Source: Candidatus Saccharimonadota bacterium
GTDB taxonomy: Bacteria; Patescibacteriota; Saccharimonadia; Saccharimonadales; SLHW01
DNA length: 5,260 nucleotides
Assembly (NCBI GenBank): GCA_007132685.1
Contig: SLOC01000046.1
Coordinates: 1 to 5,260 of the forward strand
Direction of reading: 5' to 3'
Shown here piece after piece: positions 1 through 5,260 of this stretch. Below the pieces are notes generated by a model. The model had not been told where the DNA came from, did not search any database, and saw only the letters and a list, made by a program, of their open reading frames with translations. A program made the position numbers and the translations under genes. How positions within the stretch are numbered: the first letter of the stretch is position 1; every line of letters begins with the position of its first letter.

Positions 1-1236
1 AGCTATGGTGAGCCGCACCCAGCGACTGATTCTGGTCGTTTCATCGAGATTGGCAACCAAGTATTTATGCAGTATCGGCGCACTGAGGATGGGTTTGAGC
101 CTCTCGCACAAAAAAACGTTGACTTCGGTGGAGGACTAGAGCGGATTGCTGCGGCTGCCATCGATAGTCCAGACGTATTTAAAATAAGTCTAATCTGGCC
201 AATCGTAGAACGACTTGAGCAACTTTCTGGCAAAACGTATGACCAACACACAGAAAGCATGCGAGTGATTGCCGATCATTTGCGAGCAGCGACATTTCTC
301 GCAGTTGACGGGGTGACGCCGAGCAATAAAGAGCAGGGGTATGTGATGCGGCGACTCGTACGACGGGCAATTCGCTTCGCGTTTGAGCTTGGGGTAGAAC
401 AGAGCTTCTTAGAAGAAGTCGTGCCAGTGATTGCCGACATCTATCAAGATGATTTTCCGGAAGTCGAGAAGCAGTGGGAAGATGTCGTCAAGGTACTTAC
501 TCGTGAAGAAAAAGCCTTTCGCCAAACCCTTCGAAAAGCGATTCGGGTATTTGAAAAGGAAGTTACTGACAAACAAGATATCAGCGGAGCATTTGTCTTT
601 ACGATGTATGACACCTATGGCTTTCCAACGGAGCTCACACTCGAGGAGGCTTACAAGAGAGATATTGCTATCGATAAAAACTGGAAACAGCAGTTTGATG
701 AAGAGATGAACAAGCAGCGCGAGCGCTCCAAAACCGCAGCCAAGGGCTCGTTTAAGGGCGGGTTGGCTGGTAGTGACGTTATGCACAAGAAATACCACAC
801 TGCAACTCACCTGATGTACCGTGCGTTGCGTGAAGTGCTTGGCGACCACGTCGTGCAGCGCGGCAGCAACATAACTGACGATCGATTACGTTTTGATTTT
901 TCACACCCTGAGAAAATGACTGATGAACAGAAAAGCCGTGTCGAAGACATCGTCAACGAGCGTATACGCATGAATCTCAAAGTGTCATGGGAGGAGTTGC
1001 CGACTCAAGAGGCGCTGGACAAGGGCGCGTATGGTGCGTTCGGCGACACCTATGGTGACACTGTCAAGGTGTATTCCATGGTCGATGATGATGGAACGGC
1101 ATATAGTTTTGAGATATGTGGTGGTCCGCACGTAGATCGCACCAGCGAACTAGCAGAAGACAACAAGAAATTTAAAATCACCAAAGAAGAATCCAGTAGT
1201 GCCGGTGTCCGCCGTATCAAGGCAGTTTTGCAATAA
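1..1236 (+). CDS. alaS: Alanine--tRNA ligase, compact form (5' end outside window)
   Basis: This class II synthetase charges tRNA-Ala with alanine in the cytoplasm and clears mischarged Ser/Gly-tRNA-Ala. The reading frame is open from base 1, so the start and the first catalytic motifs lie upstream. Visible in order are EIGNQVFMQY (52-81 region), class II motif 3 GGGLER (127-144), the tRNA-recognition helices with ADHLRAATFLAVDGV, PSN and GYVMRRLVRRAIR (271-393), and YDTYGFP (about 607-627). The zinc site of the editing domain follows as HTATH (796-810) and CGGPH (1117-1131), giving all four H/H/C/H ligands. Two regions of typical bacterial AlaRS are missing. The roughly 100-residue beta-barrel part of the editing module, with its YAESGGQ-type motif, is replaced by a short linker. 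The protein also stops right after AGVRRIKAVLQ, so the coiled coil and C-Ala domain are absent. I estimate a full length near 580-600 residues, against about 876 in E. coli. From memory, this short form occurs in CPR bacteria. Family identity is certain. Confidence 0.97.
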   Translation, partial: SYGEPHPATDSGRFIEIGNQVFMQYRRTEDGFEPLAQKNVDFGGGLERIAAAAIDSPDVFKISLIWPIVERLEQLSGKTYDQHTESMRVIADHLRAATFLAVDGVTPSNKEQGYVMRRLVRRAIRFAFELGVEQSFLEEVVPVIADIYQDDFPEVEKQWEDVVKVLTREEKAFRQTLRKAIRVFEKEVTDKQDISGAFVFTMYDTYGFPTELTLEEAYKRDIAIDKNWKQQFDEEMNKQRERSKTAAKGSFKGGLAGSDVMHKKYHTATHLMYRALREVLGDHVVQRGSNITDDRLRFDFSHPEKMTDEQKSRVEDIVNERIRMNLKVSWEELPTQEALDKGAYGAFGDTYGDTVKVYSMVDDDGTAYSFEICGGPHVDRTSELAEDNKKFKITKEESSSAGVRRIKAVLQ

Positions 1237-1240
1237 AACT
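1224..1240 (+). other. AT-rich inverted repeat over the alaS stop codon
   Basis: AGTTTT (1224-1229) and AAAACT (1235-1240) form a perfect 6-bp inverted repeat around a 5-base loop that includes the start of the alaS TAA stop. The stem has only one G-C pair and no T-run follows, so it is not a convincing intrinsic terminator. It may slightly protect the mRNA 3' end or be chance. Together with the downstream promoter it marks the boundary between alaS and the next operon. Confidence 0.25.
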
Positions 1241-1244
1241 CGTC

Positions 1245-1271
1245 TTGGCACCCCGCGCTGCGTGGTATACT
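1245..1271 (+). promoter_or_regulatory. Probable sigma70-type promoter for the ftsA-ruvX-mltG operon
   Basis: A -35-like TTGGCA (1245-1250, 5 of 6 to TTGACA) and a -10 TATACT (1266-1271, 5 of 6 to TATAAT) are separated by 15 bases, slightly shorter than ideal. TG at 1263-1264 makes an extended -10 (TGnTATACT), which normally compensates for imperfect -35 contacts. Initiation about 7 bases downstream of the -10 would fall near 1277-1279. That leaves only 4-6 bases before the ATG at 1283, so the transcript would be essentially leaderless. No Shine-Dalgarno sequence lies upstream of that ATG, which agrees with this reading. It sits in the only intergenic gap of the window and would serve the four downstream genes. 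Confidence 0.65.
1250..1266 (+). promoter_or_regulatory. Imperfect palindrome filling the promoter spacer (possible operator)
   Basis: ACCCCGCGCTGCGTGGT is an inverted repeat: three outer pairs (1250-1252 with 1264-1266), one mismatch (1253/1263), then CGC (1254-1256) pairing with GCG (1260-1262) around the triplet GCT. It lies exactly between the -35 and -10 hexamers, touching both, which is a classic location for a repressor site. The G+C-rich arms also differ from the A+T-rich surroundings. It could equally be a weak alaS 3' hairpin, but no T-run follows. No regulator gene is visible in the window. Confidence 0.3.
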
Positions 1272-1282
1272 AGAAACTGATT

Positions 1283-2572
1283 ATGCTCAAAAAACTTCAG
1301 GGGATGAAGCAGGTGCTAAGGCGCCAAGATAACGACAAAGACACTGGCCAATATCTGGTCGGTCTTGATATTGGAACCGAATTTGTCAAGGCGCTTATTG
1401 GCGAGGTTAAACACGACACCATCGAGATAATCGGTGTTGGTCGAGCCCACCAAGAGCTCTCAGATATGCAAGCCGGAGCTATTGCTGATATTGCTGCAGT
1501 AGTACAAAACTGTGACAAAGCGCTCTCTCAAGCTGAAAAACAAGCCGAACTGAGCGTACGTAGTGCCGTAGTGGGCATAGCTGGCGAACTTGTTAAAGGG
1601 ACGACTGTTACAGTCAAGTGCACGCGCAAAAACCCGGAAACCTCATTAACTATCGATGAAGTCGAGCGTATCATCACTCTCGTACAAGAACGTGCTGCTG
1701 AAAGAGCACGTCGGGAGCTGTTTGTTGATCTAGGCGGCAAAGATATCGAGATACGACTAGTTAACAGTGCGCTCGTCGGTATAGAGATTGATGGCTATCC
1801 GGTCACCAATCCAATAGGTTTCCAAGGTAAAGACGTTGTCGTACAGCTATACACGGCATTTGCACCCATGATTCATATCGGCGCTATCGAGAAGGTCACC
1901 GAAGAGCTCGACCTTGATTTATTAGCTGTAGCAGCTGAGCCGTTTGCGGTAGCGCGCTCGGTAATCGGTAATGACCCAAACCAGAACAAGAATGCCGTAC
2001 TCATGGATGTCGGCGGGGGGACTACAGACATTGCCGTGATTCAAGAGGGTGGCCTGCAAGGAACCGAGATGTTTGGTATAGGTGGTAGAGCCTTTACCCG
2101 TGCGATTGAACGCGAGCTGAACCTCGATTTCGAAGACGCTGAACAGCGCAAACTTACTCTGGACACCACAGATACGCAAGGCAGCGACACCAAGCGTACT
2201 CTTGAGGCAATCGAACGTACTCTTTCCGTTTGGACAAGTGGCGTAGAGCTCGCTTTAGGTGAATTTGATCAGCTTGATTACTTACCAGAACAAGTTTTAT
2301 TATGCGGTGGCGGTTCGAGCTTGGAGCCATTGGTGTCTTCCTTGCAGCAAGAGAAGTGGCACAGTGAGCTGCCATTTACTAAAAAACCAAATATCAAACA
2401 CATAGACCCCAAGGAAGTGATTAATATTTCTGATGCGACCGGCGACGTGACGGATCACACGTTCGTAACCGCAATGGGACTCATGCGCGTCGGGCTTGAC
2501 ACTATCCAGCAGCAAGAAGGAGCAGAGACTGGTACGATACGACAGAGAATTGATAGGATGTTACGAATATGA
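1283..2572 (+). CDS. ftsA: FtsA-family actin-like cell division protein
   Basis: This is a 429-residue actin-fold ATPase expected to tether the FtsZ ring to the inner face of the membrane and recruit late division proteins. The ATP-binding signature is complete: phosphate 1 around D29-I-G-T, phosphate 2 at D242-V-G-G-G-T-T-D, and the adenosine motif C341-G-G-G-S-S. An SHS2/1C-type segment (about residues 90-190) ends in NPIGFQGKDV (N176 onward), matching the NPxGxxG stretch of FtsA. GGRAFTRAIERELNLDFEDAE after phosphate 2 is also FtsA-like. The C-terminus, TIRQRIDRMLRI, could form the amphipathic membrane-binding helix. Length is close to E. coli FtsA (420). The ATG at 1283 was chosen because the promoter -10 lies just upstream. 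Met8 is possible, but its AGGGG abuts the ATG with no spacer. An unusual basic N-terminal extension (about 23 residues) precedes the fold. The related pilus protein PilM is the main alternative; the 1C segment favours FtsA. It overlaps the next gene by 4 bases (ATGA). Confidence 0.85.
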   Translation: MLKKLQGMKQVLRRQDNDKDTGQYLVGLDIGTEFVKALIGEVKHDTIEIIGVGRAHQELSDMQAGAIADIAAVVQNCDKALSQAEKQAELSVRSAVVGIAGELVKGTTVTVKCTRKNPETSLTIDEVERIITLVQERAAERARRELFVDLGGKDIEIRLVNSALVGIEIDGYPVTNPIGFQGKDVVVQLYTAFAPMIHIGAIEKVTEELDLDLLAVAAEPFAVARSVIGNDPNQNKNAVLMDVGGGTTDIAVIQEGGLQGTEMFGIGGRAFTRAIERELNLDFEDAEQRKLTLDTTDTQGSDTKRTLEAIERTLSVWTSGVELALGEFDQLDYLPEQVLLCGGGSSLEPLVSSLQQEKWHSELPFTKKPNIKHIDPKEVINISDATGDVTDHTFVTAMGLMRVGLDTIQQQEGAETGTIRQRIDRMLRI

Positions 2573-4257
2573 GCGAAGCAAGTCAGAAAAAATCTATACT
2601 CTACGTCGACACTGGCGATGAAATCACCTCAGTGATTGCCCGTATGCAGGACGCTGATGGCAAAATTGCAGCCATTGTGCTGCCGAAGCGTGCACCGTCT
2701 TTCCAATCGATTATCAATATCAAACTCCTAGATAGAGCTGCTAAAAAGGCTAAGAAGCGAGCCGTGCTCATTACCAGTGACAAAACTATCTTGCCGTTAG
2801 CTGGAGCTGCCGGCATGCATGTTGCTCGTACCACCGAATCAAAGCCATATGTGCCGGATGCGCCAAAGACTACGCCAACACCAGGTGAAGGCGAGGTCGA
2901 CCCGAATCAACCGGTCGGCGAACTAGCTGCTAAGGCTAAGGATGAGCAAGACACAATTGATTTAGGCGATTTGCCTGACCTCAACATGGAGGATGATAAC
3001 GCCAAAAAGCCAAAAAAGAAAAAAGGTGGTATTAAGGTACCAAACTTCAACAAGTTTCGGCTTTGGCTTATCTTGGGTGGCATTTTACTTGTGCTTCTTA
3101 TCGTTGGCTGGTATGTTGCTGCGTTCGTCTTGCCACGCGCTGAAATTACGGTAGAAACCACCACTCAAAACGTTGCCGAGACACTCGAGTTTGATGCAGT
3201 GCTTGACCTGGAAGGCGTTGATGAAGAGAATTTTGCAATCCCGGCTACCCGTCTTACGTATACTCTTGAAGACGAAGCCTCAGTTGACACAACAGGCGAA
3301 GAAAACGTCGGCGACCGAGCATCAGGTGTAGCTGAACTTCAAAATTGTAAAGAACAGAGTGGTACAGTTACAATCCCGTCAGGAACGCGATTGACTTCTG
3401 GTCAGTACACCTTCATCACCCAAGAGACTGTGGAATTACCAGAGCGAACAGTTCAAGGTATAGCTTGCGTAACTCCAACGGAAGAAGTTGAAGTAGAAGC
3501 AGAGAATCGCGGCGCTGATTACAATATCTCAGAAAGAGAGTATTCGGTGGAAGGGTACAGCAATGTTAATGCTTATGGGTCTGACATGACTGGTGGTAGT
3601 GATGAATTCGAGTCCGTAGTCGTTTCTCGCGATATTCGTGCCGCCCGAGAAGAGATTGAGCAGGCAGCAAGCCCTGATGCCGAAGTAGAATTAGAAGAAA
3701 TGTTTGAGATGGAAGGGCTAGTGCCAATTTTAGAAAGCTTTGAAGAACGCGACAGCAGCACGTCTGCCTCGCACGACGAAGGTGACCGTACCGATAGTGT
3801 GACTGTTACACTAACTGCTGAATACGCGATGCTGGGAGTAGATCGTGAAGACATCCAGGAGCTTATCCGTCTCCAGCTCGGCGAGGAGTTCGACTTTGAC
3901 CGACAGTCAATCGTTGACGACGGGCTTGATCAAGCGACGCTACGAGTCGTCTCGCAGGACGGTGACACAACCCGGTTGCGACTCAGGACAATCGTAGCAA
4001 TCGGTGCAGAAATTGACACTGATGCACTGGCTGATGAGGTTGCCGGCTTAAGCCGAAGCGAGACAGAATCAACTATCTTCTTGCGCGACGGGGTTCGTGA
4101 CGTACAGATTGACTACTCGCCATTCTATGTTTTCTCTACTCCTGACGATCCAAGCAAGATATCGATTACTGTACTACAAGAGGGCGATGAACCTGACGAT
4201 TTTGATGAACTGTTCGAGCAAGACACTGAAGACGAAGAGATAACAGAAGAAGAGTGA
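2569..4257 (+). CDS. Single-pass membrane protein: cytoplasmic alpha/beta domain plus baseplate-J-like ectodomain
   Basis: This 562-residue protein has no name I can assign. Residues 8-90 form a compact alpha/beta domain with YVDTGDEI, LPKRA, QSIINIKLL and LITSD...LAGAAGM motifs, which I recall from many CPR proteins but whose function I do not know. A proline- and acid-rich linker (about 92-145) leads to a basic KKPKKKK patch (146-152) and one transmembrane helix (about 165-188), so the N-terminus should be inside and the rest outside. Residues about 190-250 look beta-rich. Residues about 251-356 resemble baseplate J/gp47-type domains: ASGVAELQN, the IPSGTRL turn, late-YNI, MTGG, then VVVSRDIRAAREE. 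The C-terminus is strongly acidic. C260 and C300 are the only cysteines and lie outside. Lysine is almost absent outside (2 in 373 residues). Translation is probably coupled to ftsA through ATGA; only a weak AGGA (2555-2558) precedes it. A role in division, surface attachment or an envelope machine is inference. Confidence 0.85.
   Translation: MSEASQKKSILYVDTGDEITSVIARMQDADGKIAAIVLPKRAPSFQSIINIKLLDRAAKKAKKRAVLITSDKTILPLAGAAGMHVARTTESKPYVPDAPKTTPTPGEGEVDPNQPVGELAAKAKDEQDTIDLGDLPDLNMEDDNAKKPKKKKGGIKVPNFNKFRLWLILGGILLVLLIVGWYVAAFVLPRAEITVETTTQNVAETLEFDAVLDLEGVDEENFAIPATRLTYTLEDEASVDTTGEENVGDRASGVAELQNCKEQSGTVTIPSGTRLTSGQYTFITQETVELPERTVQGIACVTPTEEVEVEAENRGADYNISEREYSVEGYSNVNAYGSDMTGGSDEFESVVVSRDIRAAREEIEQAASPDAEVELEEMFEMEGLVPILESFEERDSSTSASHDEGDRTDSVTVTLTAEYAMLGVDREDIQELIRLQLGEEFDFDRQSIVDDGLDQATLRVVSQDGDTTRLRLRTIVAIGAEIDTDALADEVAGLSRSETESTIFLRDGVRDVQIDYSPFYVFSTPDDPSKISITVLQEGDEPDDFDELFEQDTEDEEITEEE
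3012..3057 (+). other. Candidate dnaX-like -1 frameshift signal
   Basis: The heptamer A AAA AAG (3012-3018) is in the correct phase of the upstream gene for tandem -1 slippage: CCA AAA AAG. Two small perfect inverted repeats follow: TGGTA (3027-3031) with TACCA (3038-3042), then AAACTT (3042-3047) with AAGTTT (3052-3057). A Shine-Dalgarno-like GGAGG sits upstream at 2988-2992, further away than in E. coli dnaX. After slippage the -1 frame adds EKRWY and stops at TAA 3033-3035. This would give a product of about 155 residues that ends before the transmembrane helix. The stems are short and a lysine-rich patch naturally gives A-runs, so this is a hypothesis only. Confidence 0.25.
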
Positions 4258-4694
4258 GTGCCACAAGCGACAACACGGTAATCGGTCTTGATATTGGTGA
4301 CGCGCGTATCGGCGTAGCGAGGGCTGCGCTGGGCAGTTTTTTTCCTGCACCTTGTGATGTAATCCTAAATGATGATAGGGTATACGACAGACTGAAAGAG
4401 TGTATTTCTACAAATAAAGCCGTGGCACTTGTAGTAGGTTTACCGCGAAATTTGAGCGGTGATGACACAGCGCAAACCACACAGGTTCGTAGTTTTACAT
4501 CAACGCTCGAGCAGCGCCTAACCGTTCCGATATATTTTCAAGATGAGGCTGGCACAACCAAGCGAGCTGAGCAAGAGCTCAATTCACACAAGCGACCCCC
4601 TAAAGGTCCAGCCGGCTCAGTAGACGCCTTGGCGGCAGCGTATATTTTAGAAGATTTTTTACAGCAGGAGGCAAATCGTGAGTTATTCACTTAA
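4254..4694 (+). CDS. ruvX: RuvX/YqgF-family RNase H-fold nuclease
   Basis: This 146-residue cytoplasmic protein belongs to the YqgF family, which is linked to Holliday-junction resolution and to maturation of the 5' end of 16S rRNA. The fold's landmarks are present: GLDIGDARIGVA (G11-A22) with catalytic D13, VVGLPRNLSGDD (V60-D71), FQDEAGTTKRAE with E98, and SVDALAAAYILEDFL with D124. Length is normal for the family. In the third motif the usual DER is DEA (A99), a change I associate with CPR members. It starts with GTG, whose TG is shared with the upstream TGA stop (4-base overlap). Only a purine-rich GAAGAAGA precedes it, so initiation probably depends on translation of the upstream gene. 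It is likely a housekeeping passenger in a division/cell-wall operon. Confidence 0.93.
   Translation: MSATSDNTVIGLDIGDARIGVARAALGSFFPAPCDVILNDDRVYDRLKECISTNKAVALVVGLPRNLSGDDTAQTTQVRSFTSTLEQRLTVPIYFQDEAGTTKRAEQELNSHKRPPKGPAGSVDALAAAYILEDFLQQEANRELFT
4666..4671 (+). promoter_or_regulatory. Strong ribosome binding site for mltG
   Basis: AGGAGG is a perfect Shine-Dalgarno core, six bases before the GTG at 4678 and inside the 3' end of ruvX. It decides the GTG start for mltG despite the 17-base overlap with ruvX. It is the only strong ribosome binding site in the operon; the three upstream genes have weak ones or none. Confidence 0.85.
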
Positions 4695-5260
4695 AGCATC
4701 ATCTCGTTTCACCAAGCCGGTTATCATTGGCCTGAGTATATTTGTTGCCGCATTAGTAATAGGCGGCTTCCTTGTAGGTGTTAATTGGTATTATCAGCAA
4801 CAACTAGATCCAGTTAGCCAGTCTGAAACAACACAACTCTTTGAAGTGGCCAATGGCGATAGTACACAGGCAGTTGCTGAAAAGCTAGAAGAGGCAGGAC
4901 TGATTCGCGCAAGCTGGGCTTTTTCGTGGTATATGCGAACACAGGGGTTGCGAGGGGATCTCCAAGCCGGCACCTATGCCATTAAACCAAACCAATCAGT
5001 CCAGGAAATCGCTCGCATTATCACCGCACAAGATGAAGGCGAGAGGATGACCGTGACTATTTTGCCAGAGCGCCGACTAGATCAGGTTCGCGATGATTTG
5101 ATAAATGCTGGATTTTCTCCAGACGAGGTTGATACAGCCCTTGAGTCAGAACAATACGTGGATCATCCAGCATTGAGCGACAAGCCTTCTCACGCTAGCC
5201 TCGAAGGCTACCTCTATCCAGAAACTTTCCATATCGATGAGACGACCTCTGCGCAGGATG
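4678..5260 (+). CDS. mltG: Endolytic murein transglycosylase MltG (3' end outside window)
   Basis: MltG is a membrane-anchored lytic transglycosylase that cuts nascent peptidoglycan strands and so sets glycan length. About 194 residues are visible. A short basic N-terminus (KASSRFTK) leads to one transmembrane helix (about residues 14-35), so the rest faces outward. Next is the LysM-like subdomain of the YceG family (about 55-117): FEVANGDSTQAVAEKLEEAGLI followed by LQAGTYAI and SVQEIARII. The catalytic region begins with SLEGYLYPETF, where E176 matches the essential Glu of E. coli MltG (E218). The usual PEG of the family's VTIPEG strand is PER here. The GTG start is fixed by AGGAGG six bases upstream, and the gene overlaps ruvX by 17 bases. 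The coding frame runs off the window at 5260, so the remaining catalytic domain is not seen. Identity is well supported. Confidence 0.93.
   Translation, partial: MSYSLKASSRFTKPVIIGLSIFVAALVIGGFLVGVNWYYQQQLDPVSQSETTQLFEVANGDSTQAVAEKLEEAGLIRASWAFSWYMRTQGLRGDLQAGTYAIKPNQSVQEIARIITAQDEGERMTVTILPERRLDQVRDDLINAGFSPDEVDTALESEQYVDHPALSDKPSHASLEGYLYPETFHIDETTSAQD

Noticed and set aside
111..122. A AAA AAC slippery-like heptamer in alaS with a quick -1 stop
   Set aside because: There is no structured element behind it, it sits in an essential catalytic region just before class II motif 3, and AAAAAAC is a poor slippery sequence in bacteria.
409..849. Long open frame on the minus strand opposite alaS
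   Set aside because: It lies entirely within the well-supported alaS gene, and its translation shows no recognisable motif. It is a shadow of the coding bias, as are the other minus-strand frames.
1283..2572. PilM (type IV pilus) instead of FtsA
   Set aside because: No PilN/PilO-like genes follow, and the 1C-type segment with NPIGFQGKDV plus GGRAFTRAI match FtsA better. The alternative is kept open because the families are related.
2988..2995. GGAGG followed directly by ATG inside the membrane-protein gene, as an internal start
   Set aside because: There is no spacer between the GGAGG and the ATG at 2993, and that ATG is not in the gene's frame. It is listed only as a possible stimulator of the downstream slippery site.
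4324..4343. Terminator-like CTGC/GCAG stem followed by seven Ts inside ruvX
   Set aside because: The stem is only 4 bp and the segment encodes the LGSFFPAP stretch of RuvX in frame. A terminator here would cut off ruvX and mltG. Partial attenuation cannot be excluded, but nothing else supports it.
1..5260. CRISPR arrays, tRNA/rRNA genes, insertion sequences, long direct repeats
   Set aside because: None could be seen. The window is almost fully coding, with a single 46-base gap.

Overview
The window is a densely packed bacterial stretch with every gene on the + strand. It holds five protein-coding genes, two of them cut by the window edges, and one real intergenic gap of 46 bases. The best guess for the organism is a Patescibacteria/CPR member, most likely a Saccharibacteria (TM7) relative. 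Three things suggest this: an alanyl-tRNA synthetase lacking both the beta-barrel half of its editing module and the C-terminal C-Ala domain; a membrane protein whose N-terminal domain (YVDTGDEI, LPKRA and QSIINIKLL motifs) I associate from memory with CPR genomes; and a RuvX with a DEAGTTKRAE motif. No database search was possible, so the lineage is an inference. TGA acts as a stop at two tight gene overlaps, which fits the standard bacterial code and argues against the TGA=Gly code of Gracilibacteria/Absconditabacteria.

Layout: 1-1236 is the 3' part of alaS. 1237-1282 is a short spacer with a good sigma70-type promoter (TTGGCA, then an extended -10 TGnTATACT) that would start transcription only a few bases before the next ATG. 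1283-2572 encodes an FtsA-family actin-like protein. 2569-4257 encodes a single-pass membrane protein with a small cytoplasmic alpha/beta domain and a large acidic, baseplate-J-like outer region. 4254-4694 is ruvX. 4678-5260 is the 5' part of mltG, with the catalytic-Glu motif just inside the window edge.

The last four genes overlap by 4, 4 and 17 bases and look like one translationally coupled operon. FtsA anchors the division ring to the membrane, and MltG cleaves nascent glycan strands at the membrane. The unnamed membrane protein between them could link the cytoplasmic division machinery to the outside. RuvX (Holliday-junction resolution or pre-16S rRNA processing) is probably an operon passenger.

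The most intriguing parts are the unnamed protein, with its baseplate-J-like ectodomain, a lone cysteine pair and an almost lysine-free outer part; a dnaX-like A AAA AAG slippery site in that gene, followed by two tandem inverted repeats and an immediate -1 stop, which could yield a soluble N-terminal domain; and the minimal alanyl-tRNA synthetase. No RNA genes, mobile elements, CRISPR arrays or minus-strand genes could be supported.
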